64,000 nucleotides of DNA from Isochrysis galbana. Lineage: Eukaryota; Haptophyta; Isochrysidales; Isochrysidaceae. Position numbers and translations under genes: made by a program. The stretch covers positions 1,043,511 to 1,107,510 of the forward strand of contig CM030931.1 of NCBI GenBank assembly GCA_018136815.1, written 5' to 3'. Each line of letters begins with the position of its first letter. The first letter of the stretch is position 1. The notes under the pieces were generated by a model. That model saw nothing but the letters and a program-made list of their open reading frames with translations. It was not told where the DNA came from and searched no databases. This document shows positions 10,331 to 20,357 of the stretch, piece by piece.

Positions 10331-10660
10331 TACGGGAGGTCGGCGATTGATGCCTCTGCTCCATTGGCCATTGGGCATTGGGAGCTAGTCAAGTTTGGGA
10401 GGCGGGAGGGCTGGTGTGAGTGGGATGGGGGCCATGATGTGGTGGTTGTTGTATGGGTATGGCCAGGCCGTGCGTGGTGGCCGTCTAGGCGTGTTGCGGG
10501 CCGTGGCTCGCAGGCACCTAGGTGGTGGAGGCACCTTGGCGAGGGCGCTTTGGCTTTGGCGGCGCAGCGTCGGCCATGAGCCGATCGTCTAGCGCGGTAG
10601 GGGGGGTGGCAGGAGAGCAGCGCGCGCTCCATGACCCTATCGCTTTTACGATAGTTGTAA
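10331..10660 (-). pseudogene. Diverged ORF1 5' fragment, minus strand
   Basis: The hairpin CTATCG-TAAAAG-CGATAG (10637-10654, minus sense) is followed by GGTC and an ATG at 10632 opening MERA. After a frame change the minus strand encodes LDDRLMADAAPPKPKRPRQG, comparable to LDEALMDTPMSPKRPRQDD in the ORF1 at 26196. It is frameshifted and lies tail to tail with the plus-strand fragment at 10213. Confidence 0.7.
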
Positions 10661-10743
10661 ATGATAACGATGAAATTCTCTCAAAGCATCCAGCTAGACG
10701 CCTTACTTCCCACACATTGGCCGACAAATCGTAAGTAGTAGCC

Positions 10744-10953
10744 ATGACGAACCCACTCATTGGGGTGCAGGAGGAGCAAGATTACTTGCCACTTTCTCCC
10801 CCCAAAGTGAAGCGGCTGTCGGCTGTCATGATCATTAATCTCGCATTGCCTTCACAGTTCATCCCAAGTCTTTTGTGGAAGCACGGTCTGCCCCCCGATT
10901 ATTCGGCGATTAAGCCGGTTCCAATCTGCGTCGCATATTCAACAATGGAATGA
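10744..10953 (+). CDS. Short hypothetical ORF (69 aa)
   Basis: The ORF starts at an ATG and encodes MTNPLIGVQEEQDYLPLSP then a moderately hydrophobic stretch. I do not recognise it. It has no neighbour on the same strand and could be chance. Confidence 0.15.
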   Translation: MTNPLIGVQEEQDYLPLSPPKVKRLSAVMIINLALPSQFIPSLLWKHGLPPDYSAIKPVPICVAYSTME

Positions 10954-11118
10954 AACTTATTGACCTAGCGTGTTGCGCAACATCAATTGATGGCACGAGC
11001 CTTGCTCAGGTCGATCTTGTGAAATCGCACAGACCCCATCAGGCGTTCAGGAAGTTCAGTCTCTGAGGCAGCCTGCATATAGACGATATTTCGATGATGA
11101 ATAACACTAGAAGTTCGT

Positions 11119-13874
11119 CTATTCCGCGCAACGGGGAATTGGGGCGATAGCATGCTTCAAAGCATGCACTTGAGCGAGGAGCTGTACCATGAGCAAAATG
11201 ATGCATGAGAAGACGGGAAGCGAGCACACCTCAAGTACGAACCCAAGATCAACGACGAGACCTCTCGCCGCTGATTCGACGCCCCTCCACATATTCGTGG
11301 CCATCGAGCTAGAAACAATGTCCGCGTTCACCTCGAAATACCCAGGACCCGTATAGTACTTTGTCTTGATGGCCTTAATTAGAACAGGGCGCGACCCAAC
11401 CAATTTCCGCACAATAAAGTTGCCCTCGACGACGCATGGTATAAGTTTGAGCCGTGCGCCGCGCCACTTGTCATCATCTACATCCATCATTTGCCGCCAA
11501 AGCGCCATAAACTTGGCGTCAGTTTGAGCGCGCTCCGACATCGCCCACCAAAGCACAACGGAGACGCTGCCTCCCGCCCTCGATGGGCACTGAAAATTGA
11601 TGATGAGAAACTCACGGCCAGGATACACTTCACGCAATTGGGCCATTTTCGCAGAATATGCCCCCTCGGCGACGTGATCTTGTTTCTGCTTGGCACGCTG
11701 AAGGTCGACGCCCAGCAATGTCAATGCTGCCCAATCGCACGGGACCTTGGCCTTCGTTGAAAGATAATCGGGACCACGCACCCGAAAGGCAAAAGCTGGA
11801 GGCTCGGAGACATAATGGCCTTTGCGCCCTGCGTTGCTCACTCCAGCAGGACAGCTAAATTCTACTTGCGCCGCCTCGGTGTCAGCACTCACCCTCTCTG
11901 CCGAAGCACCTGACTCCAGCATAGCGTCCTCCGAGGGCAGACTAGACGACCAAGTCATCATTGCAACGATTGGTGTGACGTGTAGCTGAGATTGCGCATA
12001 TTGCAAAGTCTCGACTGCGGATGCTTCCAGAAGGGACTTGTCTTCAGAGGTTTCGCCGATGTTGTGCATGGACGGCGTGCTCGTGTCTTGACGATTGGTC
12101 AGCTCAGGGAGGTCCTCTGCAAACAGCACGTTGACTTTTGGCCTCGATCCCGTAGGCCAGTCAACGACATCAGCTGAGTTTCGCCCTGCTGCTTCTAGCA
12201 CCGCTGGGTGAGAGTCGGCGCCGAAGACGCTTCTGTCCTCAGCAATAGCATCGTTCCTCTCAAATCCAGGGTCCTCGCTGGATACTTCCGGATACTGTGC
12301 ATGTGTCGCCATCGCTAAAGGCTCGTGGGATCCAATGCTTGAGGTCGAGTGTTTGGGGCTGCCTAGGAAATCTTCTAGCAAACTAGATCCGGTACCATTC
12401 AGGTGCCCCTCGGCTTCGTTCTCGAATGGCCCCATCTGGGGCCCTCCATCTTCCACTTTTGGTTGGCCGACTTCTTGGTCGATATTGCCGTCAGGACCTA
12501 CTATCCCCGCATTGGAAGCGCAATGTGCATTGGGTACGGCCTCATCAAGTAGACTTGGCACGCTCATACTCAAAACCATACGGGGCGAATTCTGTGGTGA
12601 ATCGCCCGCACTCCCCGTGGTCGAGCTCGACTTGCTGGCGCCACAGCTCAAGTCTCTGACGGGCGACCCAGCAAGAGCTGGGTTCGAGCTAGATTGCACA
12701 CTGCTGCCGGTGCTGCCAGGGGCCTCGGCCAGCGAGCCCATGAGGCTGAGACATATGGACAGGTGCTGTTCCAGCATGTTTGAATACTCAGCCAAAAACA
12801 CAGAGCGACGCAGCCTCCGTGACGCGCTAGATATAGCTGCGAGGCCCTTGACGAGGGTAATCAGACAATCCGCATACTCACGGAGCGTGTGCCCATGTAA
12901 CGCCGCTTCGAAGGAGGAGGAGCGGTTGTGCTCCTCGCGCACCAACGTCTTACAGAGGACAGACTTAGTGCTCGTGCCAAAGACAGCTTCCCTCGAGAAA
13001 GACGCTGTGCGCCTCACCATACGTGCTGCAGAACGAGAGTAGGAGCTCTTCCCAACGCCATGGCCGCGCAGGTAGGTGATTGCAGACTGTGCAGAACGTC
13101 GGACGTTCGCATCGAACAAGAGGAATTGTTGCATCAGCGGGTCATGAAGATCGAAGTCGGGCGCAATGCCCGTTAGCAAGGCCCTGTCTGAGCTTCGGCG
13201 AGAGACCACCATCGGGGATCCAGTTCTCGACAGGGGAAATCCAGCGACTAGCCTCTCTACCTCAGGAACAATGTTAGGGCTGGCTGAAGAATCGCAGGGC
13301 TGTTCGTCGCCAATGTCAGAAGTGAAGTGGCGCTTAGAGGAACATCTGACCCAAGTGTCCGCCTCTTCTACAAAATTTACTCCGTCCTTCTCCAAGCTTG
13401 GCTCTGCCTCTTCGATGGCACTGCCGATGCGCGGCAATGGCCCGGCAATTTCAAAGTGGACATCTTCATCCGTTGCTTTCGGACGCCTACATCACGGGAC
13501 TTGCGTCGTCAACAAGTGTGCACGTAGACATAACGGTCGATGGGGCTTCCAGGGGACAAAGGAGACATGTACCCAGCTGCGTACACAATTCGCAGCGTGG
13601 GCTGCTAGCTACTCGTGCACAGAAGCAAGACGTCCGCTCGGCTCGTCAAGCGAGCGCACCCTTCTAGGTTTGGAGTTCGATCCACTCTCGCTTCCTTCGA
13701 GGAGGAGGGACCTCTGGTGTAGCCCTTGACACCACTCACAATCGTCTTGACGCGACTCGGCCGGAGGAGTTTGAGGGGCGAGACGTCGCTATCGTACGCG
13801 AGCTGCTCGGCGAGCTGAGCGAGTGAGAGCACGTTGGGCGCGTCGTCATGCTCCGAGATGCTCTCCTCGGCCAT
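11119..13874 (-). CDS. EDR2-like protein (DUF1336 C-terminal domain)
   Basis: Exon 1 runs from the ATG at 13874 to 13740 (45 codons, MAEESISEHDDAPNVLS...) and ends at a strong GTGAGT donor. The main exon is open from at least 13437 down to the stop at 11119. Its acceptor (between about 13530 and 13400) is unresolved because the obvious AG does not fit the phase. The middle is Ser-rich and probably disordered. The C-terminus (about 11225-11800) is a clear EDR2 domain: FRVRGPDYLSTKAKVPCDW, then FLIINFQCP, KFMALWRQMMDVDDDKWRG, RLKLIPCVVEGNFIVRKLVG, then a YFEVNADI segment and VVDLGFVLEV. In plants EDR2 proteins bind membrane lipids through PH-START modules; I see no PH or START part here. A (GGGGC)n tract lies about 45 bp upstream of the start codon. 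Confidence 0.85.
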
Positions 13875-13916
13875 CGAGAGGAGCTCCACAGCCGCGCGAG
13901 CGGTCCGTCGCGGCGA

Positions 13917-13991
13917 GGCGAGGCGGGGTGGGGTGGGGCGGGGCGGGGCGGGGCGGGGCGGGGCGGGGCGGGGCGGGACGGGGGGGGGGCG
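13917..13991. repeat. (GGGGC)n pentanucleotide tract
   Basis: About eleven GGGGC/GGGGT units end in a run of ten Gs. The tract lies just upstream of the EDR2-like start codon (CCCCG-rich on the coding strand). It has strong G-quadruplex potential and is probably length-variable. Confidence 0.9.
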
Positions 13992-13999
13992 GCGAGGAA

Positions 14000-14780
14000 G
14001 GGAAGCAGAGGAGAACGAGCACGCCCGGCGGGGCGGGGGAAGGGGGAGGTGGGGGGCTAGCTGGAGTATCGCGAACTAGAAGGAAAAGTGAGAGGTTATG
14101 CTGGTGGGATGAGAGAGAGAGAGGAGGGAACACGCCACGAGAGAAGACGGAAGAAAAGGCGACGATTATGTGGAAATCTTGTTTTGTTCAGCTACGCTCG
14201 TCTGCTCACCCCTCCACTCCCAGGCTCACCAAGGCAGGCGTACTCCCTCCTCCCTTCTTCTTTCACTCACTAAGCGCACCCGCGCAGATCCTCCTCGCAT
14301 GGGCCGCCCGCAAAAGTAGACTGGCTTCGCGGGCGGATGAATACAGAATTGTATACTACTCTAGAGTACTACTCCGTAGGTACTCAACTCCTACCACCCC
14401 AGTCCTTCCCCTTGATATTTCTTGCCCACGGGGGCCTGGGCCCTCCTCAAAGGTACTCCGCCATGGGCATGGAGGATGGTCAGGCTGCTAGCACACCAAC
14501 AGCTCCAGTTGCACACCTTCACAGCCCGGACGGCGTGTGGCCCACGGGCGCTAGGCGGCCTGTCATTCTAATCCTAGATGAGAAAAAAAAGAGGGGGGGC
14601 GTCCAAAAATAGTAAAAAAGTAAAAACAGTAAATGTAAATAGTCTTGTTTTTGGCCTTCCTAGAAAAATAGACAAAAACAGTCCCAAAAATAGTACCGGA
14701 GGGGGGGCTCTCTTACGAATTCTTGCCGGGCGAGGGCGCTCGGTCGGGTGCGCGCGCGCGCTCTCTCCCGCTCGCTCACT
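14000..14780. other. Intergenic, no gene recognised
   Basis: G-rich sequence continues to about 14060, followed by mixed sequence. Frames here are short or low-complexity. 14575-14700 has A/T-rich stretches (AAAAACAGT, CTTGTTTTTGGCCTTCC) resembling the mobile debris at 62450-62560. Confidence 0.4.
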
Positions 14781-14810
14781 CGCAAAACTATTGTTATAGT
14801 TTGAGCGATG

Positions 14811-15725
14811 GAGCGCGCTAGGCCCAGGCCAGAATATGTAGTTTGGCCAACCCAAATATGTAGCATTTATATGTAGAAAATATGTAGAGATCTGTAGCAA
14901 GGCATCCAAATAGGTGCCCAAATATGCGGCAAATATGTAGATATGTTGATAAAAACTTGCAAACACAAAATACAAAATACCAATCAATAGCACCTACTAC
15001 ACCAAGGAGAGGGTCTAGTCTAGGGGCAGAGTGTGCAATCAATGCATGTGCATGTGTAAAGCTCGCCGAAAAGGGAGCCGGCGCTGAGGGCGATGACGAC
15101 GCCTGAGCCCAAGTGTGTGTGCACGATCTTGTCGCCCACCTTGAAGTCGTCGGCGTAGTCGTCGGCGTAGTCGTCGAGCTCTGGCTGAGGGCACCGAGGA
15201 CTCGCTCGCACTCGTTGCTTGCGTCGAAGCGCGCGATGGGATCGTTGTCGTTGCGCTCGGTGCAATCGCCGTTCATGCCCATGTGGTTCGTGAGTAGAGA
15301 AAGAGGGGGAGGGCGGGGAGTGAGGAGTGAGAGAGCGGAGAGCGAGCACGACACCGGGTTCCGGGTTGATCGCTTGATCGTCGAAATTATTCACTTAAAA
15401 AGCGTTCTTTTATACGTCACCAGGTGTCGGCTTGCTTTGCACTACGCTGCGCGCCTCGCGCCTCCGCCGCGTCTCGCGCCAAGAGATGCCTCGCGCCAAA
15501 ATCACTTGCGTGGCAGAGTGCAATATAATGAATATAAATATAAATAGCTAAATAGCATGAAATATGAAATATGTGCCCAAATATGTAGTGCAGATGGTCT
15601 ATAACCGTACATATGTTGGGGGAGGGCAATTTGGGCACCCAAATATGTCGCAGATTGTAGGGCCAAAAATCTGCCCAAATATGTAGAAAAATCTTTAAAT
15701 ATTCTGGCCTGGGCCTAGAGCGCGC
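14811..15725. mobile_element. hAT-like non-autonomous element with 8-bp duplication
   Basis: The element spans 14819-15717. Its ends are inverted: TAGGCCCAGGCCAGAATATGTAG on the left, and the reverse complement of the right end begins TAGGCCCAGGCCAGAATATTT. GAGCGCGC flanks it on both sides (14811-14818, 15718-15725), and the unoccupied site exists once at 59964-59971. Many ATATGTAG and CCCAAATATGTAG motifs lie inside both ends, as expected for subterminal transposase sites. An 8-bp duplication with a TAGG-type end fits hAT. No transposase is encoded. Confidence 0.9.
15000..15300 (-). pseudogene. Captured coding fragment inside the hAT-like element
   Basis: On the minus strand one frame reads ELDDYADDYADDFKVGDKI then VHTHLGSGVVIALSAGSLFGEL. 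An upstream segment in another frame starts MGMNGDCTERNDNDPIARF. The text is far less biased than its surroundings, so it was probably once protein-coding. A D-rich stretch followed by KVG recurs in the other hAT-like element (28120-28240), so both may come from a gene of the autonomous parent. I do not recognise the domain. Confidence 0.35.
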
Positions 15726-15944
15726 GCCGACCGCTCCCACCTCCCAGCCCCCTGCCGTCACGACGCCCCACCGGGGCCGCGCCAAGCCGCCGGAGCCAAA
15801 GCGCTCGCAGGCCTCAGCCCCACCAGACACCGACGTCGACATGGCGCCCGCCGCCCTTGCCTCCTCACCAACCTCAGAAGCAGGGAACAGACAATAATAA
15901 AACAATTAATGTTATATCCTAATCCTAGCCAACCAGGCTCACCG

Positions 15945-16055
15945 TGTTTGTTCCGTGTTTGCTGCGCGGCACGGAGCATGGAATGGAAACACGGCGAAAC
16001 ACGGTTGTGTTTGGCCTCTGTAGAAACACACTGATCCTGTGTTTCACATGTAGGC
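15945..16055. repeat. AAACACGG-rich repeat fragment
   Basis: The pattern AAACACGGCGAAACACGGTTGTGTTTGGC...TAGAAACACA recurs at 61745-61855 (AAACACGGCAAAACACGGCTGTGTTTGGC...TAGAAACACGG). It is probably the end of another DNA element. It directly abuts the shared upstream block of the PDZ gene. Confidence 0.6.
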
Positions 16056-16145
16056 CCCCATCGCGGGGTAGGGGCTCCGTTGCCGATGAAGGCTACGGAC
16101 CACAGCACTAAAGTTATACTCGCACAACAAAAAAATCTAACGCCC
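16055..16145 (+). promoter_or_regulatory. Shared upstream block, copy at the PDZ gene
   Basis: It reads CCCCCATCGCGGGGTAGGGG, CTCCGTTGCCGATGAAGGCT, ACGG, then CACAGCACTAAAG and ACAACAAAAAAATCT. It is in the same sense as the PDZ gene and ends about 40 bp before its ATG, although the gene lies on the opposite strand to the other four carriers. The core can pair CCGT/ACGG and GCC/GGC around GATGAA. Confidence 0.55.
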
Positions 16146-16182
16146 TGGCTCATTTTGTGCCTCCTTGCACTCGCATACGACC

Positions 16183-16503
16183 ATGCCCAACGACGAGCCA
16201 TTCGCTGATGTCATTATCAATGTGCATAAGGGGCAAAATGGGTACGGCATCTATTTCACGCAGCGTAACGGCGAGATTGTCGTCACGAAGCTTGACCAGG
16301 GGAGCGAGGCACAGAAAGCTGGCGTGCAAATCGACGACAGGCTCATCGCAATCCAAGACAACGACAAACTTTTGCCAGAGGAGACCCCTGGCGCACCAAT
16401 CTACGTGAACTCGGATAACTACTATCGTGCTCTTGATGTCGTGCGAAGCATTAGTTATTGTCGAATGTCTTTTCTTTCGAAAGGCATGAACGGCTTCATG
16501 TGA
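16183..16503 (+). CDS. Small single PDZ-domain protein (106 aa)
   Basis: I chose the ATG at 16183 (MPNDEPFADVI); upstream there is only a TTG. Almost the whole protein is one PDZ fold: VIINVHKGQNGYGIYF with GYGIYF as the carboxylate-binding GLGF-type loop, IVVTKLDQGSEAQKAGVQIDDRLIAIQD as the usual 'G-x-L-x-x-GD-x-I' segment, then a loop and a last helix/strand pair ending in RMSFLSKG. PDZ domains bind C-terminal peptides. A stand-alone PDZ of this size would be an adaptor or inhibitor. No signal peptide or membrane segment is visible. It appears complete and intronless. Confidence 0.85.
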   Translation: MPNDEPFADVIINVHKGQNGYGIYFTQRNGEIVVTKLDQGSEAQKAGVQIDDRLIAIQDNDKLLPEETPGAPIYVNSDNYYRALDVVRSISYCRMSFLSKGMNGFM

Positions 16504-17929
16504 TCGTGATCGATGCTGGAGAGATGCAGTGTGATTGCTGGCTTTTGGAACTATGACAAATAGAGCAGGATGCTTGAGCCGTAGAGTGTGGTGAGCTCAA
16601 CGGGCACGTTCAATGATGCCTTCCGAACGCTTTGATATCTTCGTCATCTTCTTCCAGGTTTCTCCTGCTTCCCTTGGCCCTAGTCACCTGGTCAAATGTC
16701 TGTTCTCTAATGCACCAATTGACAACCACATGCAGGGCGATTCGGTGCGACCAATCGTGATGACACAATGTTTCCGAGTGATCGAATAGGAGGAGTGACC
16801 AGCTCGCACTCAAAGCAGTCCAGGTCATCTGTAGTGTAGGCAATCGTTGTCCATGGCAGTGGCATCAAAGGTGATGGCGATGCCAACCACCGCCACTTAC
16901 CAATGGCCTAGGATAGCGTCGGCCTTTGGAATCCCCAACGACGCAGCTCAAATAAGCCGATGTTGCTCCAGGATCGACGTTTGCATCATTGTGGCACAGA
17001 ATGCAGGTTGAAGCGATTTTTATTATTGGTATCCATGATCGAACATACTACTACCTTCACCTTCATTCCAAAACTGAGACGTGAGAGGGGCTTTTAGGAG
17101 GTGAGGTAGAGGCAGAGGCTAGCGGAGGCCCTCCGCACATGGCTAGATTGTTGGAAGGGTACGTCCTGGCTTACCATGGGGATTTGATAACACATTGTGT
17201 TACACTTATAATAGGGGTCAATCGAAAGCAAGCAAATCGGACTCAAATCTCAAATCTCAATTCATGGGCCGATGGCGGCGGTTACGTGACCCCACTCGCT
17301 GAGGTATGCAATGGCCGCCGGGAGGCTTTGCCCGTGCTCTCAGAGCGAGGCACGCGCAGGGAGTTGAGACAACCTAGGATAAGCCTTGTTTGGCACCACA
17401 ACCACCCTGCCGCGGCCCTCGCCCGGCGCTACGCTTTGATCTCCGTCCCGGTTTTCTAGTTCCCGGGAGTGTGTCACATTGTCGTCACATTTCACATTTC
17501 ACGCAGGGTGCCGCAGGGCCTGCGCCTCACGATGACGCGGTCGCTTGCGCTGGTTTGCGAATCCTCATGGTGCCTCGCCGCAACATGTAGAGTCCCATGA
17601 GGGTGAGCACTGGGTCCCAAGAAATTGGAATGATGGTCACATATAGAGAGAAATCGAAGTCGAACACGCGAGCGATATATTGTCACAAACAGTGCGATGA
17701 TGAAGATGGAAGATGGCAGTCCTGTAGCTCATAAGTATTTTGCTATTTTCCACTTGTTGCCATTCGTTCCCCACCAGTTCGTACATTACCGGCAACTGGT
17801 GGATGTTGTAATGTTGTCACTTTTTTTTGCTGTGCATCGAGTAGGGTGTAGGGTGCGGCAGTCACACCCTCTGCGTTCTTCTGACAATCGCGACTGTCAC
17901 GCTCTCTTCGATATTGCTTAACGCCGTCG
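16504..17929. other. No recognised gene
   Basis: Only short frames are present, none with a motif I recognise. It may hold the 3' UTR of the PDZ gene and unclassified repeat debris. Confidence 0.4.
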
Positions 17930-19054
17930 TTTATGTTTGATCGGGGTACGGGAACGTACGGGAATTCCTTTCCGGTCCCTCCCCCTGCGGTCGCCGAATT
18001 TCCCCCCCGCGGCCGCCGAATAGTTTCCCCCGCGTGGAGCTCTCTTGTTTTCTGTCCGCACGAAAATCGCCTTGCAGGACCACGGACTTAACCCCCCCCC
18101 CGGAGCAAGTGTTACAGGGCCAGCCGTGTAATAGTTGGGCGTTAGCCACACCGCCTAAACCCTCAGGTAAAACTCTCGTAGAAGAGAGAAGAGAGGGGAC
18201 TATTATGCTGAATCCTGCGGTCTTGCGGACTGCCGTGCCGACCGCCGATTCTTCACCTAACCGTCCGGACGGGTGTGGCTGCCCTTTCGTTTAGCTGTTT
18301 CGTCTTTGCTCCTCCCTTGCGTGGTTTTGTTTCGCTCATTCATTGCTCTCTCGCATGGAAGCTCGATTCTAGCAAGGGGGTGTCGCATCCGCGATCGACC
18401 TTTTTGTTTTAGAAGTTGTTTGCGTTTCTTTGTTCCCTCCTTGCAGGCTAGCCACGAGTCACCGTCGTAGTGTCCTACATTCGTCCATTCGCCCTTGTTG
18501 CCCTCGCCTCCTTTATCGCCTCCTTTGTCGCCTGCTTGCCCCCCACCTGGCTTACCTCCTTGCGTGCTCCTCGCGTTTTAGGCTAAGTCGCGCGGTCAGG
18601 TATCGCCGGGGCAAGGAACCGCCCCATGTGTGACCCTGATTCCCCCTCAGGTGTTGGCCGTTGGATTATATCGTGGCGCTATTTTACTTCGGTCTTCATC
18701 AAATCACTTAAGGGTTTTCGAAAGATTCCCTCCTTATTCCTGTGCGTAACTGTCGCCCCGTCGGATCGTCCGTCGCCCCGTCGCTCTCTTGTCGGCATTC
18801 TCTTCCTTGTTCGATCTGCCAGCGGGTTCCTGTGCGTTCCGTGATAGGGATACGTTAGTGTGGAGAGTGTTGATGTGAGTGTAGTGTCATCTCGTCGGTC
18901 CATCGGCCTCTAACCGTCTGTCGGCTGTCGTTCTTCGTTCGTCGCTCTCGTCCTCGTTCTCGTCCCCGTTCTCGTCCCTCGTTCTCAACACTACCTCAAT
19001 ACCAAACCTCTCCAATCCCTCAGCCCCAGCCTATCCATCCCGATCCGCCCAGCC
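17930..19054 (+). other. Leader-like region upstream of a gag-like ORF
   Basis: The region is GC-rich and without a gene. The last 120 bp (TCGCTCTCGTCCTCGTTCTC repeats) resemble, by position and composition, the stretch upstream of the gag-like ORF at 36649 (TCGTCGCTCTCGCTCTCG). I infer the untranslated leader of a retroelement. Terminal repeats were not identified. Confidence 0.35.
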
Positions 19055-19318
19055 ATGTCCGCTCCGTCGTCGCGCTCGCCCTCGCCCAGGCCCGTCCTCC
19101 CGCCTTTCTCTGCTGAGGAGGTGGTCCAGCCCGTCATTGGCCACTCCCCAACTTCCGCCGCGCCTCTCGCCGCTTCCCTTCCGTTCCCTCCGTTCCCATC
19201 CGAGGCAGTGGTAACCTCGGATCCGTCAGCCTCTGCGCTTGTTCGCAGGGCTCGTTCTCGTTCCCGCTCCGGAGTTTTGTTTTTAGTTTTATTTTTGAAC
19301 TGGCAGCCTAGGAACTAA
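19055..19318 (+). pseudogene. Gag-like ORF N-terminal fragment
   Basis: ATG at 19055 opens MSAPSSRSPSPRPVLPPFSA then EEVVQPVIG, a Ser/Pro-rich start parallel to MSLSPPSSPSLKPACPPSSA at 36649 and 23466. The homology ends within about 70 codons and the frame then runs into unrelated hydrophobic text. Confidence 0.45.
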
Positions 19319-20057
19319 CATCAGTATATCAGCTCCTGGGGAGCTAATACTAATGCATCAGTACTAATATGCAGTACTTACAGCCCAACTAGGGGTAGAG
19401 GCTGGAGCTGATGAGGGGTGGGTGGCTGAGTGAGGGGTACTGGGAGGGGCGGGGTTGGTTCGGTGGGAGTGGACTGGCGGAGGTGGTGGGGGTGTGTTGA
19501 AGGGTTGGGTGAAGGGGAGGAAAAGGGAAGGCTGAGTAGGTGGGGACGGCGGAGACGTTGGACGGCCCAGTAGGGGAGGGCTGTTCGGACGAGGCGGGGT
19601 GCGGGAGGGGAGAGTAGAACATCGGTTGTGCAGGCGTGGCGGTGGTACTGGGATGTTGTGACCAGTCGTGTGGTTGTGGTTGTGCAAGATGTGCTTGAGT
19701 GGATTGTGGGCAGGGTGTGTGGAGGGGTTGGTCAGGCTGGGACGGAAGACACAGAGGGGCGGCAAAACGTCACGCGCGGGGGGGGGGCGCGCGGGCGCGG
19801 GAAAATAATAGACGGAAAGGGAGTCGGGAACTCAAGGAAGCACTCGGGGAATAAGCGGGAAGGGAAAGAGGGGAGGGGGCTTCCGCTGAAGGGCCGACGG
19901 GACGGTGCGAGGAGGAGGGAATCGGGGTGCGACGACAGAAGGGGGTCGCGCGGGGAAACCGCGCTAGCTGGGAGCGTATAAGACGGGTAAGTGTACAAGG
20001 CCCCTCCTTTACCCGCAACAAGGGCGGTGTTCGTTAGTGACGGGAGAACCCGAAACT
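19319..20057. other. No recognised gene; purine-rich
   Basis: Mostly G-rich plus strand with low-complexity frames. At 20058-20088 the motif TAGGTGTGTAGCCC-GAATCTTCAGAT recurs at 28671-28697, probably repeat debris. Confidence 0.4.
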
Positions 20058-20099
20058 AGTAGGTGTGTAGCCCAGAATCTTCAGATGTTTCTGTTATCG

Positions 20100-20275
20100 C
20101 CAACTATCGTTAAACAGATACAGTCATGGAGCGCGCGCCGCCATCCGAGCCCTTTGATGCTCTCGCTACGCACGCAGCATTGGACCCTCTCACAACAGAT
20201 TACATACCGTCACAACAGATTACATACCCAAGCTTGGCTCGGCGGGAATCGTTCATTGGCATACCTGCAGAGTAA
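20100..20275 (+). pseudogene. Half-LINE 5' end, diverged ORF1 start
   Basis: An imperfect hairpin (ACTATCGTTAAACAGATAC) precedes ATG at 20126, which opens MERAPPSEPFDALATHAALD and stops at 20273-20275. A 19-bp direct repeat (CACAACAGATTACATACC) lies inside. It abuts the 3' end of PUS10 on the opposite strand. Confidence 0.7.
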
Positions 20276-20357
20276 CCACGTCGTTCCGATTGGACTTCAT
20301 CCGCTGGCCCTTGTCCCATTACTACGTAGGGCTATTGTTTCCCTACTTTATGGACGC

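Larger units (their letters stand above)
14785..15900 (+). mobile_element. Half-LINE 5' part, split by a hAT-like element
   Basis: The hairpin AAACTAT-TGTT-ATAGTTT (14785-14802) and ATG at 14808 open MERA. After the insertion at 14819-15717 the frame resumes with the PTAPTSQPPAVTTP-type sequence to about 15890, matching 59961 onward (KPPEPKR, then PDTDVDM against PDNDVDM). The ORF1 is lost after about 60 codons. Confidence 0.88.

Noticed and set aside
10744-10953. Relation of NPLIGV in this ORF to the P450 exon 1 end (NAPLIGV)
   Set aside because: Only six residues match and the rest is unrelated; treated as chance.
13823-14491. Gly/Arg-rich frames over the (GGGGC)n tract on both strands
   Set aside because: All frames are open simply because the tract lacks stops. 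No coding evidence.
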